From NCBI GenBank assembly GCA_905215345.1, contig CAJMPR010000016.1:1-64000 (forward strand): a stretch of DNA of 64,000 bases, written 5' to 3'. This DNA is from an uncultured bacterium. Lineage in GTDB: Bacteria; Bacteroidota; Bacteroidia; Bacteroidales; Bacteroidaceae. Position 1 is the stretch's first letter; every line of letters begins with the position of its first letter. The position numbers were made by a program, and so were the translations under genes. The notes beneath the pieces were generated by a model, which was not told the origin of the DNA, ran no database searches, and worked only from the letters and a program-made list of their open reading frames with translations. This document shows, one piece after another, positions 45,201-60,200 of this stretch.

Positions 45201-48200
45201 ATTAAATCTGCTTATTGATGTTATAACCTTAATTGTATTTATATCTACCGCAACATTCTGAGTTGGGAATATTGAAATACTTTCAGGTACTGTTGTATAT
45301 GTTTCGCCTGTCGGTGTGCCTGTTACATTAATCTTTGTTATAACAAGTCCCTTTGAACCTTCTGAACTGCTTCCTATACATTGCGGTACATCTGCACTTG
45401 TTTCACCATCTGCAAGAGTTGTACCAAGCTGACCTTGATCATTATGACCCCATGTATAGATTTCACCCATATTTGTGAACAATACAGAATGTTCATTTCC
45501 GGCTGAAATACCATTTGCACCGTTAAAGTCACTGCCGTCTGCCGTTACAACTTTGACTGCCGTTGACTTCTGTGCCTTTGTGCCGTCACCAAGTTCACCA
45601 TACATATTGTCGCCCCATGCGTATATTGAACCGTCTGAAGTGATTGCCAATGAGTGAGTTATTCCGGCATCTATGTCTACAATTCCTTCAAGATCGAAAG
45701 TTTCGTAGTTAAGAGCTGTTACAACCTTACCAGGTATAGCTCTTGTTTCACCGCTACCGTCACCAAGACGTCCATAGTAGTTATAACCCCATGTCCATAC
45801 ATTTCCGTTATGTGAAAGTGCGGCTGTATGTTCATCACCTGCTGAAATTTTAGCTACGTTATACTTGAATTCAGAATCTGCATCTCCAAGAACTTCTCTC
45901 GGAACATCGTAACGGTCAGCTGCATTTGTATCACTCATACCAAGCTGACTGTTCACATTTCTACCCCATGTATATACAACACCGCTTGTTGTAAGAGCAG
46001 AAGTATGGTTACCGCCTGCTGAGATACCAACGATTGACTCAAGATGCTTTGTTTCTCCGAAGTCTGTTACGACAACAGGTTCATTATAATACTCAGGAGC
46101 ATTTGTTCCGTATACAGAACTTGCCTTTTGCTGATGTCCGATTTGACCTGATTCGTTGCTGCCCCATGCGTAAACTGTACCGTCCGCCATAAGTGCAACC
46201 GAATGATTTTCACCGGCTGAAATATCAACTGCATTTGTAATTCCGTTTACAAGAACAGGATAATTACTGTCCTCATTCTGACCATTGCCAAGCTGACCTT
46301 TTTCGCCGCTGCCCCATGCGTAAACCTTACCGTCCGCAGTAAGTGCAAGAGCATGGCTTTCGCCTGCCGCAATCTTTATAACGTTTGTAAGTGCAGTATT
46401 TTCACTTAATTCTACTTGTGTTGCAACATCTATATATTCATCAGATCCCGCACTTACTTTATTATGTAAGTTTGAACCCCATGACCATACAGTTCCGTCA
46501 TCCTTTAGAGTGATAACAAAATCTGTACCGGCTGCAACCATAGGTGCCGTAAACGCACCGTTAGGTATTACATTTACCTTAATAAATCCAATGTTTTCAC
46601 CGTCTGTACCATCATCGTTAAGTTCAATAATCTTTATATAAGTTGTTCCGTAACGGCCTGATACTGTTGAAATTGTTTTGCCGTTCACTACTGCTACATT
46701 TGAATCAAGAACTTCAAGTCTGTAATTTGTAACATTTTCCCATCTCTTTGTGCCAAGTACATTGAAACGGTAAGGAACAAACTTCTTAACTCCGTCAATA
46801 CCAAGCTCATCGCCACTTTCAAGATTAAACTCATATAGAAGTTTATCATCATCTGTGTATGAAACTGTACCTACAACGGCCCTAGTTACACGAATTCCTT
46901 CAGGTGCTTTATTTACCTTAATCGGTGATTCTGATGAATTATTTGTACCGTCACCAAGTTGATAATTACTGTTTTCACCCCATGTATATACATTACCGTC
47001 TGCAAGGACTGCCATTGCATGATTGCCGCCGGCAGCAGATGTAATAACATTGCTTAGTCCGTCAACCTTTGTAGGTGCTTCGTTCTTATTCCAAGCATAT
47101 GCACTGCCGTCAACTGATACGGCTGTGAACTGTTCACCCTTAGCGTCTACTTGAGTTGCATTGTCAAGAACCTTTGAAGCGTTGCTATCGCCACCGCCCC
47201 ATGTATATACACTGCCATCAGCCGTTAGAGCAATAGATGTGTCAGCACCGGCTGCGATTGCAACCACATTGCTTACACCCTCAGCCATTACAGGTAATGG
47301 AGTTGATGATGTATCAGATCCAAGCTGACCTGAATCATTTGAACCCCATGTCCAAACTGTACCGTCAGCCTTTAATGCTACTGTATGGTTTTCGCCGGCT
47401 GCGATAGCTTGTACATTAGTAATTCTCAATGGTTTTGCATAGTAATTTTGTCTTGATCTGTTTTGACCAAGCTTATCAGATACTTCACCCCATACATATA
47501 CTTTACCGTCTTTGGCAAGTGCAACGGCATGAGTAGAATATGCCTTAACAGATATAATATCTGAAAGCGGTGTATCTGAACTGTTCATAACTCTCTGCGG
47601 ATATGCGTAAGCACTTGTGCTTGTATCGCCTATACCTGCTTGAGCGTTTTCATTTGTACCCCAAGCATATACTTCACCGTCATTTGTTAGAATTACGCTG
47701 AAGTTTTCACCTGACGCAAATTCTTTTACGTTAGTAAATACAACCTGTCCGTCGTTATCTTTCATAACAACACCCGGAGCATATACATCGGACTGATTAT
47801 CAAACATTGATACGTTTAACTTATCAAAACTGTTATCGCCCCATGCACTTACTGTTCCGTCTGCATTTACGATTGCAGAACTTGTTGTACTCAACGATGC
47901 CTCCGGAAGTGATGTTGTTCCGTTTGCAATCAGACCTATTCTTATAAATCCGGTAGCAGTATCACCGTTAAACGGCATTGACATTGTTACATAAGCACTG
48001 TCACCTGCCACTGCGTCTGCCGGTGATTCGGCATTAACTGTCGAATTAGCAGATGTTACTTCGATTGCTTCTTCATCAGTTGACTTAGCATCAATATTAT
48101 CTGCATCAACTTCTGTTACACGTTTGTCGAAGTATAGGTTGAATGCAAGAACTTCTTCTACAACAAATCTGTCAATAACAACTGTTTCATCAACATCTAT

Positions 48201-51200
48201 CATGATTTCGTTAGGGTATACAAGTTCCTTAACAGGAGTTGTCAAATCTGACTTCTTGTAAACAGTTGCATGTGCAACCTTAATCATCTTAGTTGCCGGT
48301 TCTGTAATTGCTTGAACAGGGTAATTCTTATCAACATTTGTGTGGTCACCAAGTTGACCTGAAGCATTTGAACCCCATGTCCAAACTGTACCGTCTGAAA
48401 TATATACAGACATTGAATCTCCGCCGGCACCGCCGTTTAACGCACCCTTAACGCCATTTGATGATGACCATACTCCACCGCCGTTTGACGCAATTTGTAC
48501 AGGAGCAGAGCTTACACCATTAGCACCCATTTGACCATTAGCATTATCGCCCCATGCCCAAACAGTATTATTAGCAGTTGTTGCAAGATTTGAATTCTTT
48601 TCAGCTGAAATATGATTAATTACTTCATCATTTGGAATATCAACTCTTACAGGTGCATAGCTGCTTGATTGAGCAGTTGTCTTACCAAATTGACCTTCTG
48701 AATTGTCGCCCCATGCGAATACATAACCATTCTTTGAAGTAAATGCCTTATCTTCAGGAACATCATACTGTGTATGGTTTTCATTTTGTTCCTTAATAAG
48801 TGCTACATTATGGTTTGCACCTGAACGTACTTCAACTACATTGTTTAGGTAAACGCTATTATAAGGGCTTTCACCTACAACTACAAGAGCCGGATAGTCA
48901 AGGTATTTACGCAATGTATTACCAAGTTGACCCTTTGCATTACCGTCTTCAGCTCCGTTTGAACTCCATGTCCATACATAACCGTCATCACGAAGGATTG
49001 TATTATGTGAAATTCCGCCTGTTATTTCAAGTGCATTTTCAAACAATTCGCCTGTTGATGCACTTTCGCCCTTACCCAATGAAGATGGGCTTGAGCCATA
49101 TGACCAATACTTAACTGTTCTGTCGTTCATCACTGCATAAACCATACTGTTTGCAGCACCTACTGCAACAGCGTCTGTAAGTTTCAATACAGGATATGAA
49201 TCAGAGTTATATCCCCATGTATAAACATTACCGTCTATATCCAATGCAACAGAGAAGTTTGTACCTACAGCTATATCTACTATCTTTTCAAGGAATCCGC
49301 CGCCGTTAACACCCAATACTTGAAGTGGATAGTTGTCATTTGAGTTAGAACCGTCACCAAGTTGGTTATTTGTTCCACGACCCCATGTCCATACAGTACC
49401 GTTTGTCTTTAATGCCACTACATGAGATTCACCGTTTACAACTTTCGGTGCACCGTACTTTGTATCTGTACCGTATTTATCCTCTTGTGTAGGCATTACA
49501 CGAACTTTGAAGATAAATGATATATCTGAATTGTCATCACGAAGCATAAGTGTTGTTTCACCGTATGTTTCATTTTGATTTGGAACAATTCTTGCAACTG
49601 TTCCGTTCATTTCAACCGTTGCAATATTTTCATCAATAGATGTCAAATGTAAATCAGGAGTCCAATGGAATGGTTCTGATTCCTTTTCTGTGAATGCAAG
49701 GTTGAATCCCGGAGAAATTAATCTATAAACATCACTGCCAAGATTAAATTCTATATATTCATTACTGTTAATCGTAATCATATTAGGCATTGGGTTAGTT
49801 GTTGAATACTCAGTAACGGCTGTGTTACTGTCGCTTTCATAAATTCCGCCGCCTATAACATCAGGACGGATATAATCCGTAGCACCTGTCTGTACGGCAA
49901 ATGTACGATTATTAAGTGTAAAGTCACCTATTTCTCCGTTTGTACCTGTACCCCATGACCATACAGTACCATAACGTGTGCTATACATAACTGTATGTGA
50001 ACCTCTCGTTGAAATAATACCGTATTTCATCATCTGTTCTGAGAAGTTCTCAGGTTTAGCATTGATTGTATTACCCTTTACAACCATCTGAGGTGTATTA
50101 ACACTTGTTGATGTTGTATCGGCTATACCAAGCTGATAAGATACATTTGTAGGATCTGTTTCTGTGTACTTTCTACCATTAATAATAGCTGTCTTATATG
50201 TGTTATTTGAATCGGTATCTGTCCATATTGTTTCAGAGAATGTCAAATACGGAGGAGGAGTCTTATCGCCCCATGCCCATACTGCACTGTCTTTCTGAAT
50301 TGCAATAGATTGATTTGAACCGCTTGCTACTTGCACTGCATTTTCAAGTACCTTAACAGGCAAGTTGCTACTATCGTTAGCTCCGTTACCAAGCTGACCG
50401 TTTGCACCATTACCCCATGTGAACAAGTCACCGTTTTTTGTGATAACTGCGGCATGCTTGCTACCTGCTGAAATTGTTGTTATCTCTTGCAAGTAGTTAT
50501 AAGCATATGTACCGGCATTATATGTTGAATTGTTTTCAACGTCAAGTGTCTGTACACCGGCTTTTACTTGTACCGGATAATACTTCTTATATGATTGTTC
50601 ATATTTAATCTTCAAATCATAGCCATCATACCAACCAATGCTGGAAGCATATATATTAGCTCTTTGATATGACGATGTAGTATAGGTAATTGCCGTACCA
50701 TTACCCATCTGTCCTTCATCATTCTTACCCCAAGTGTAAGCAGTACCGTCTTTCTTCAATGCGATTGTGAAATCGCCACCGGCTCTGATGTCGATTATAT
50801 CTTCAAGATAACCGTAACCTTCTACACCACTTACTTTTACAGGTGTAAGCATTAACGGTACTCTTGTCGCTTCAGCAGAATTACTGTTACCTGAACACAA
50901 GTAATATCTGTAATGACCCATATATCCGCTCATCGCAGCAGTTTGCGGTGCAGCGATTTGATTATATCGGTTATCACCCCATGCGTAAACCTTACCGCTT
51001 TCTGTCATAACAACAGTATGGTTGTCACCCGCAGTAATAGTCGCTATCTTTTCACCAAAGTCATATGAAAGCTTAGCCGGAGTATATACATTATTATCCA
51101 TCTTATTGTAGATATAATGTGTATGGTATCCTTGTGCATGGTAATGGTCATAGTGAGAGTCCGGACTCCAACAATAATCCCACCAATCTGTACTTACATG

Positions 51201-54200
51201 TGTTGTCAAGTTATAATTGTTAGATTTACCGTTACCGATTTGACCGTACTCATTATAACCCCACATATAAACGTTACCGTCTTTATCTATTGCACCTGCA
51301 TGATATTGACCTGCAGTTATATATGTGATATTAGATAGAGTTTTAATCTGAACAGGGCGGTCTTGATTTGTTATACCATTGCCCAAACCAAGTTGACCCT
51401 TATCATTTTTACCCCATGACCATACAGTACCGTCTGCTCTCAAAGCGATTGAGAAGTCATCTCCGGCAGCAACCATAGGTACTGCAACAGTGTTTTCGTT
51501 ACGTTTAATCTTTAGAATAAACATTCCGATTGCACCGTTCATATTTTGAACAGAAATTGTTGTTGAACTGTATCGTCTGTTGTCATTAGGTATAATCTTA
51601 CCGTTTTCGATTGTAGCAACATTTTCGTCTGATGATGCCCACGTTACATTTGAATATGTATTAGAATCATTTAGAAGATACATAACAGGGTGTTCTTCAG
51701 TTTCTGCTACGTTAAATCCTGAATTATAATCATATGTAACCTTTGTGATATTCAATACGTCGTCTTCTGAAATTGTTACAACAGGAGGCATTGCGATATT
51801 GTCATCTGATGACGCAATTACTCTGCCCTTATCTGTTACGGCATCATTAATTGTCATATAACGAGTTTCTCTGTTACCTGAAATTGTAGGAACAGTATTA
51901 ATGTTATATGTAGTCGAGCCTTTTTCGATACGAACATTGTATGTTATATCACCAAGTTGATAATTATTGTTTGCACCCCATGACCATACATAACCATATT
52001 TACTGATTATTGCAGTATGATTTTCACCAAGTGCAACATTTCTTACACCGTTAATATTTTCAATGTTATTATCTTTTTCGTACTTCAAGCCTGTTGAAAC
52101 AGAAGTAAATTCTGATACAGATTCATCCTCTGTTCCTGTTCCAAGCTTACCTGTTACATAGTTTGTACCGTCTGAATCATCTGTATTTCTACCCGATACA
52201 TACATATGACCCTCACGAGTAATAATAGCACTGATATGTTTACCGGCATAAACTGCGGTTATTTCATCTGCGTTTCCGTTTTCATCTGTTACGGCTGTAA
52301 TTGCAGATGTGTCAACCTTAACTGCGTGATTTACTGAATCACCGTCAATACTTACACCAAGTTGACCATACTTATTTGAACCCCAAGTATAAACGTTTCT
52401 ATCCTCTGTCATAGCTATCATGTGGTCTTCGCCGACACTTACGTCCTTAACATTCTGCAAGTATACATAATAGTTAGAGTTATCTTCACGATTATCGTAT
52501 TCAGGATTGCTTTCGCCTCTGATTACTTGTATTGGAGTTGTCTTATTTGTAGATGTGCCGTCACCAAGTTGACTTGACGCATTTGCACCCCATGTCCATA
52601 GTGTTCCGTCACTTCTTACTGCTGCACTGCTATTTCCGTTTGCGGAAATCTTTACAATGTCATACAAGTAGTTTTCGGCACTTTGTCCTACTACTTGTGT
52701 CACACCGTTTAGTGTAGCAACATTTGATGTTGTGTTATTACCAAGTTGTCCGTATGAGTTTGCACCCCATGAATATACATATCCGTCTTTTGAAAGTGCG
52801 ATAAAGTGAGAATAACCTGCTGATACTGCAATAATATTCTTACCTGTAAATCCTGTCATTTTCTGAGCATATGTATATGACAATCCGTTTACATTACCCC
52901 AAATATATACATCACCGTTTGCGTCTGCGGCTACATTGTAGTTTTGATTTGCCGATGCAGATACAATGTTTACAAGTGGAGTATCCTTAGCAGTCTTTAC
53001 TTGTACAGGGAATGCCGTGTAATTCAAGTCGCCTGTACCTGTATATGTAAAGTTTCTGTGGATATAATCGTCTTTAACAGTTCCGCCTGTTAGACCTTCA
53101 GTTATAGGGCCGTCGCCAAGTTGTCCGTATGTATTGTCGCCCCATGTCCATAGTGTTCCGTTTTCTTTTAGAACAAGTGTGTGGTTTGTACCTGTAGATA
53201 CGCTTGATGACGCAACGGCGTCATTTGTCTTTGTAACATTTACTACAAATACACCTTCACTGTTTGTCTTAGGGTTTGTTACTGTAATAACCGCACTGTT
53301 ATATGCACCCTTTTCCGTAGGTCTTAATGTTCCTGAAGTTGCTTCTCCGTCTACATATACTACTTCTACATTTGATGACGCAAAACGTGTACCTGTTACT
53401 TGTACCATTTCTCCTGATGTTTCAAGTACAAATCCGCTTTCATATACTTCGTAAATCTTATTAATATCTACTTGTAGATAATCGCCTGTACCTATTGAAA
53501 TCTGAGGAAGATTTGTTAGTGATACATCTACTGCATCTTCTGCTTTTTGCGGAAGTTGAATTGTATAAGGAATTGTCTGACCGTTAGCGGTATGCTTGTC
53601 AATATGGATAACAAGAACTCGTCTTGTTTCTCTTTCGCCTGACTGTACCGGCATATATGACTGGTTATCAATCATATTACCAAGTTGTCTTGTAGCATTA
53701 TTACCCCATGACCATACAACGTCACTGCCTACGACTGTATCATGTCTGATTGCGGCACTGTTATTTCCGCCGACACCGATTGCCCAAATATTATTGATAT
53801 ATGCGTCGTCAGAATATGAGTCACCACGTTTAACTTGAGTCGGCTTATCTGTCATAGAAATACTGTTATCTATAACTGTATCTCCAAGACCAAGTTGACC
53901 CTTTGAGTTATCGCCCCATGCCCATAGTCTGTTGTTATCTGTACGAGCAACAGTGTGGTTTGCGCCTGAGTTGATTTCTACAACCTTTACGTCACTGCCC
54001 CATACATTTTCAACAGCCTTGAACATTGTTGTGTTACCGTCTGTAATTCCAAGACCTGTTTGACCTGTTGTGTTATCTCCGGCTGTAAGCACATATGAAC
54101 CGTCACCGACTATTACGGCTGATTGGTTCTTGCCCATTGCTATTGATGTTACATTTGCAAGGTAACTTACGTCACTTGTTGTTGACATAGGTATTCCATT

Positions 54201-57200
54201 GCCGTCCTTAACACCGTCAAAATCACTCGCCTTAGCTCTTACCGGAACGTGTTTATCACTTAGTGAACCCGAGCCCGATTGACCGTGTGAATCAACGCCC
54301 CATGAAAGAACTGTTCCGTTTGACTTAATTGCCATTACAGAATCGCCCTCGGCACTTATTGCCACGATTTCTTCTAAGTATACATTATTACTGTATATAT
54401 TCTTTGTTACGGTGCTTCCATCTGTGGCAGTTGTTGTTTCTGTGTCTGTAACTACTGTCTTACTTGCACTTGCACCTTGTTGTACCTTAACCGGTGCATA
54501 GTATGTATAACCTGTTCCGAAATCACCGTGACCAAGTTGACCATTGACATTTCTGCCCCATGACCATACGCTGCCGTCTTCTGCAAGTGCAACAGAGAAG
54601 TAGTCACCGGCTGCGATTGAAACAAACTTAGGTAGTTCACTGCCGTCATTTGCATAAATAAGTTCAACGGCTACTGATGAGTTGTTTGTTCCTGTCGGCT
54701 TACCGCTTGTTGCGTCAGTAATACCAAGTTGTCCGTATGCGTTGCTGCCCCATGCGTAAATCTTACCGTCATTTGTAAGTGCAAGAGAATGTGCAGTACC
54801 TGCGGCAACTTCCTTGACATTGTCAAGAATTATATTACCTGTCTTAACAACTTCAACGGCATATGCCTTTGTTTCATTGTCATTATCACCAAGTTGACCA
54901 TATGTATCTTGTCCCCATGTCCATACTGTTCCGTTAGGCTTTAGAACAACAGTATGTGTTGCACCTGACGCAATCATAGGTACAGATTTCTTCATATCGT
55001 CTGTTTCAACTCCGACAGAAACGACTGTTTCAGCAACATAAACGTATGTCTTTTCTCCGTCTGTCTTTTCTGCGTAAGCTGTAATTGTTGTCTTACCGTA
55101 TTGATTATTAGTATTAGGTGTTACTACACCTGTATTAACATCAACTTCGGCAATCTTCGGATTTGATGAATAGAATTTAATTGTTCCGACATTTGCAGTT
55201 ACGTCCTTTGTTGCATCCTTTGTATGAATTGTTCTCAAATTGAATGCCATATGATGTAATGCTTCATAACTGCTTGGATCAAATGTTACTGTTTCTCTTG
55301 TTGTAATATCAATTTGTGCCGGAACATTATCTGCAGTATATTCTGTTGTTGTTCCGTCACTGTGAGATACAGTTACTTTTGTCAAGTTTAGAATGTCTTC
55401 AGCCTTGAAACCAACTCTGACAGGTTCATCAGAATCTGTTTCTGTCATATCACCAAGTTGTCCGTATGTATTATTACCCAATGCCCATAGATAACCGTTG
55501 TTTGTAAGGATTACAGAATAGTTCCAACCTGCTGTTACTCTTGAGAATGATGTAAATACATCGTCATTTTCAGGATTTAGAGAATCCTTATCTGTTATCT
55601 TGTTTGCCACATGAGTATTTTCTACTTCATGATACTGTGATTTTGAATTATCACCCCATGCGTATATATCATTTGTATTTGACATTGCTATTACATGGTT
55701 AGCACCGCCTGATACCATAGATATACCTGTTAGATATGTTCCGTTGCTTGACTTAACATGAACAGGAGTTGCGATTGTTGCCGTTTTCTTATCATTACCA
55801 AGTTGTCCGTATGTGTTATCGCCCCATGCGTATACATTACGATCTCTTGTTGTAACAACTGAGAAGTTTTCACCGGCTGACAATGCGTCAACATTCTTTA
55901 TATATCTGTCATCTGCGTTGCCTGTATCATATTCACCCTTCAATACTCTGTCAGGTGTCTGCATATCTTTGTATGTGTTATTAACGCCATTTGTACTTTG
56001 ACCAAGTTGACCCTTATTATTGCGTCCCCATGACCAAACACTACCGTCTGTTCTTACGGCAAGTGAATGTTCTGCACCGGCACCGATAAGGATAACATCT
56101 GTCAAGAAGCCACCGCCGTTATAACCTCTTACCTGCACAGGGAAGTATCTGCTATCTCTTGAATTGATACCAAGTTGTCCATAAGTATTTGCACCCCATG
56201 AATACAAATTACCTTGGTTAGATACTGCAAGAGTATGATCTCTACCTGCTACGATATTAGAAATTGACTCATTCTTTTCTGCAAGCATTTCACTTAGAGA
56301 TGTGCTTGAGTTATTTTCACCCGCAACAGTTACAGGTCTTGTTGAATATGATAGTGCAGTTGATGAGCTACCGCTACCAAGTTGACCCTTTGAGTTATCA
56401 CCCCATGTATATAGTACACCGTCACGAGTCAATGCTACACTGTGTTTTTCACCCGCAGCTACTATCATTACGTTCTTTAGAGGTACTAATTGACCTTCAT
56501 CATTTTTTATCATAACCTGAACAGGATATGAACGGTCAACAGTTGTACCGTCACCAAGCTGACCTCTGTCATTACGTCCCCATGTCCATACTTCACCATA
56601 GATATTGATTGCGATTGCGTGGTCGCCCTTTGAAACTACCATAGGGGGTATTTCTTCACCAGGGATAATGCTGATATTAACAGCACCTGTGTAACCCGCA
56701 TACGCATGGTGGTCATCTATTTCTTCGTTTCCTGTATTTACATATGGGTCTTCGTTATGTGCACTGATAACTGTTGAACCAAACTTTTCAGTTTCCTCGA
56801 TTGGTTTTACAACAATATATCTGCGTGTAATTCCGTCTGCGTTAAATGCTTTTTCTTCAAGCATTGTTTCAATCGGATCTTCATCTTCATTGATAATTGC
56901 AACAGTTTCATCAGAAGTTGTAAACTTGATATGGTCTTCACCATCTCTTACCGGTTTCAAATCGCCGTTTTGGTCATAAGGATCAACCCATGATGTATTA
57001 TCATTCGGATCAAATCTGTCAACCGGATATTCTTCTGTATCTGATAGCAATGTAAATCCTTTGAAGTTTCTATTGTACATTTGGTTTACGTCGATATACA
57101 AGATTTGGTCTTTTCTCATATTAATATGCTTAGGCAAAATCATATAATATTCTTCGACAACACCTGTATTTCTGTTTACAACGTAAACATCTTTGAATAC

Positions 57201-60200
57201 GATTGACTTGTATTCAAGTTCACCAACCTGATATGGATAACGTCTTGTTTCAGTTGTAAAGTCACCGATCTGTGAGTAGTTATTAATACCCCACATATAA
57301 ACGTAACCTTCAATGTCGATAACCGATGAGTTTGCACCGGCATCGATAACAAATACGCCTTCAATATATGGGCTTGTTGCATTTTCTTCGTCCTCAAGAT
57401 ATTGACTTCTTACGTGTTGAGGTTTCGGATAATTTGCAGTGTTAGTATTCAAACCGATTTGACCGTTTGAGTTATCACCCCATGCCCATACGCTATACTT
57501 AAATTCATCTTCACTTGTGCTTTCGCCCAATACAAGTGAATGAGTTTGTCCGGCTGCAATGCTGATTATATTATCAACAGTTCTGCTACTGTCTGCAAGA
57601 TCGCTCGGTCTTACTGACAATACCGGATAATCTCTTGTCTTTGTTGTTTCATCACCAAGTTGATAATTTCCGTTTAGACCTATTGCAAATACATCTGTTT
57701 CACCATAGTATTTGTTTGTAAGCATCATCAAGTGATTTGAACCGGCAGAAATCTTAGCGACACTCTGAATATATGTCGAATCAAATCTTGAATCTGTCTT
57801 AATCTTTGAAACATCATAATCACCATTAATTAATTGATATGGTGCCATTCTTGTATCTCTTGTTCCATAGTTTGAGCTTTGCTTACCGGCTACTGTATAG
57901 TTATTAATACCCCATACATAAACTGTTCCGTCAGCCTTTAATGCAGCTGAATAATTATCACCGGCAGCAATTTGAATAATGTTGCTCAAATGTTCATCTG
58001 TTGTAACAATACCATTTTCATCAGTATATGTTCCACTTGCTGATGTACCCTGAGTAACGTGTACCGGATACTTATCAAAGTCACCGTCTACTGTTGATGA
58101 TGTACCAAGTTGGTTATATGTATTATCACCCCATGAATATACATGACCGTCTGATGTCAACGCAAGGCTATGCTTATTGCCGGCTGCAACTGCCACTACA
58201 TTTTCCATAGGCTGATTATCGCCTACCATAACCATTTGTGCAGCACCTGAATTTTCAGTTGTACCGTTACCAAGTTGACCTTCGTCATTTAGACCCCATG
58301 CCCATACGTGACCGTCTGAATCTACTGCCAAACTGTGGTATCCGCCGGCTGCTACATCAATTATATTTTCAAGCAAAGTATATTGTGCGTTTCCGTCTGC
58401 ATCGTATGTTACACTGTAAATCTGTACAGGTGTATCCATAACATTGTTTGCACCGTCTTTGGTTGAAACCTGTCCATAATCATTTCTACCCCAAGCATAT
58501 ACTGTACCATCATACTTCAATGCCACAGAATGATATTTATTTGTTGAAACAAGCGGTGATGCAGTTTCTTTTGTAAATCCACTACCATCTCTTGATGTTG
58601 AGTTTGGTGTCAATTTACCGCCATATACGCCAAGTACAAATGCACCGGCTGCACCTGTTGCTGTGTTTACAACAGTAATAGTTGTTTGACCGCCTCTGTG
58701 ATACTCTGTATCAATTATCGGTGTAACAACCCACTTACCGTTTTCTTCTGATACAGTTGCAACAGTTTCATCTGATGAGTAGAACTTATAATTAGCTGAG
58801 TAATCAGTTTCATCAAGAGTATTTTCTGCAAAGAAGTTAAATCCTTCGTAGTATCTCTCATTGATTTCTGATGGGTCTATTGTTAGAGTTTGTTCTTCCG
58901 TTACTCTTACAAGTGACGGGATTACTCCTGTGTATGTCTTTCCTGCCGTACCATAACCAACAGTATCTTCTGAAACAACTGCATTATTGATTTCAATAAC
59001 ACGAGCTTCTCTGTCACCTACTTGACGTGGTTCTGTCGCATTGATGAATGATGAATCACCAAGTTGACCGTAAGTATTATTACCCCAAGCATAGATGTAT
59101 CCCTTAGTTTCGCTGCTTGCTCTGAATGCAGTCAAATAGCTTAAACCTGTTGATAAGTACCAAACGTTATCAATCACATCTTCATTACTGTCTGCCTCGC
59201 CCTTGTTTACAAGTGTAGGTGTAGAATTAGATGTTGCTGCCGAACCCCATGTATATACATGACCGTCTGATGTCATTGCAGCACTTCCGCTGCTCAAAGC
59301 ATAAACATGTGATATTTGATTTTCTGTAAATGCAGTTATCTTTTCAGGGTGACGTAAATCTGTTGTTGTTCCGTCACCAAGTTGACTGTTTCCGTTATAA
59401 CCCCATGTATATACATAATTATCGTTGATTGCAACTGTATGATATGTACCTGCCGCAATATCCATTGCACCGTTGAAGTATTTATTTGCAGTATCTGCGG
59501 TTTGCAATGTATCTGCCATAAGTACCCTAAACGGTCTTAAACGATTTTCATATATATTAGTAGGATTGAAGCTATTTCTATATGTAATTTTATGTCTTAT
59601 AGAATAACCTGTACCAAGATATCCGCCTAAGTTAATTATAGAATTTCCTACTTCTGTTGTACCTGTTACGTTTTGACCCCAAGCATATACTTGTCCATCT
59701 CTTGTAAGAAGGATACTTGTATTTGAAAGTGCTGAAATCTTAACTACGTCCTCAATAGGCTCAATTCCGTTAGGTTTTTGTACCGGTGTAGCAACATATA
59801 CTACATTTGTTGTATTTACACCAACCTGTCCGTATGAGTTTGCACCCCAAGCATATACTTGTCCGTTACTCATTAGAACCATTACATGGTCTGCACCGGC
59901 TGTGGCTGCAACTGCTCCGACAAGTTCTGTCTTTGTTACAGTTGTTTCTGTTGTTACGTTACCTTCGCCGTCATCTGTTTCAGTAACAGTTTCATTATAG
60001 CTTGTAACAACCGGTGATGGAAGTAGCGATTCTTTCTTTGTGCCAAGACCATTAGATGTGCCGCTACCCCAACCGTATACTCTACCGTCTTTTGCAACAG
60101 CTACTGCAGATGAACCGCCGGCTGCTACATAAACAATGTTTTCAAGCAAGCCTGTTCCGTCTACATTCTTAACTCTTACCGGATATGAACGTGTTACCTT

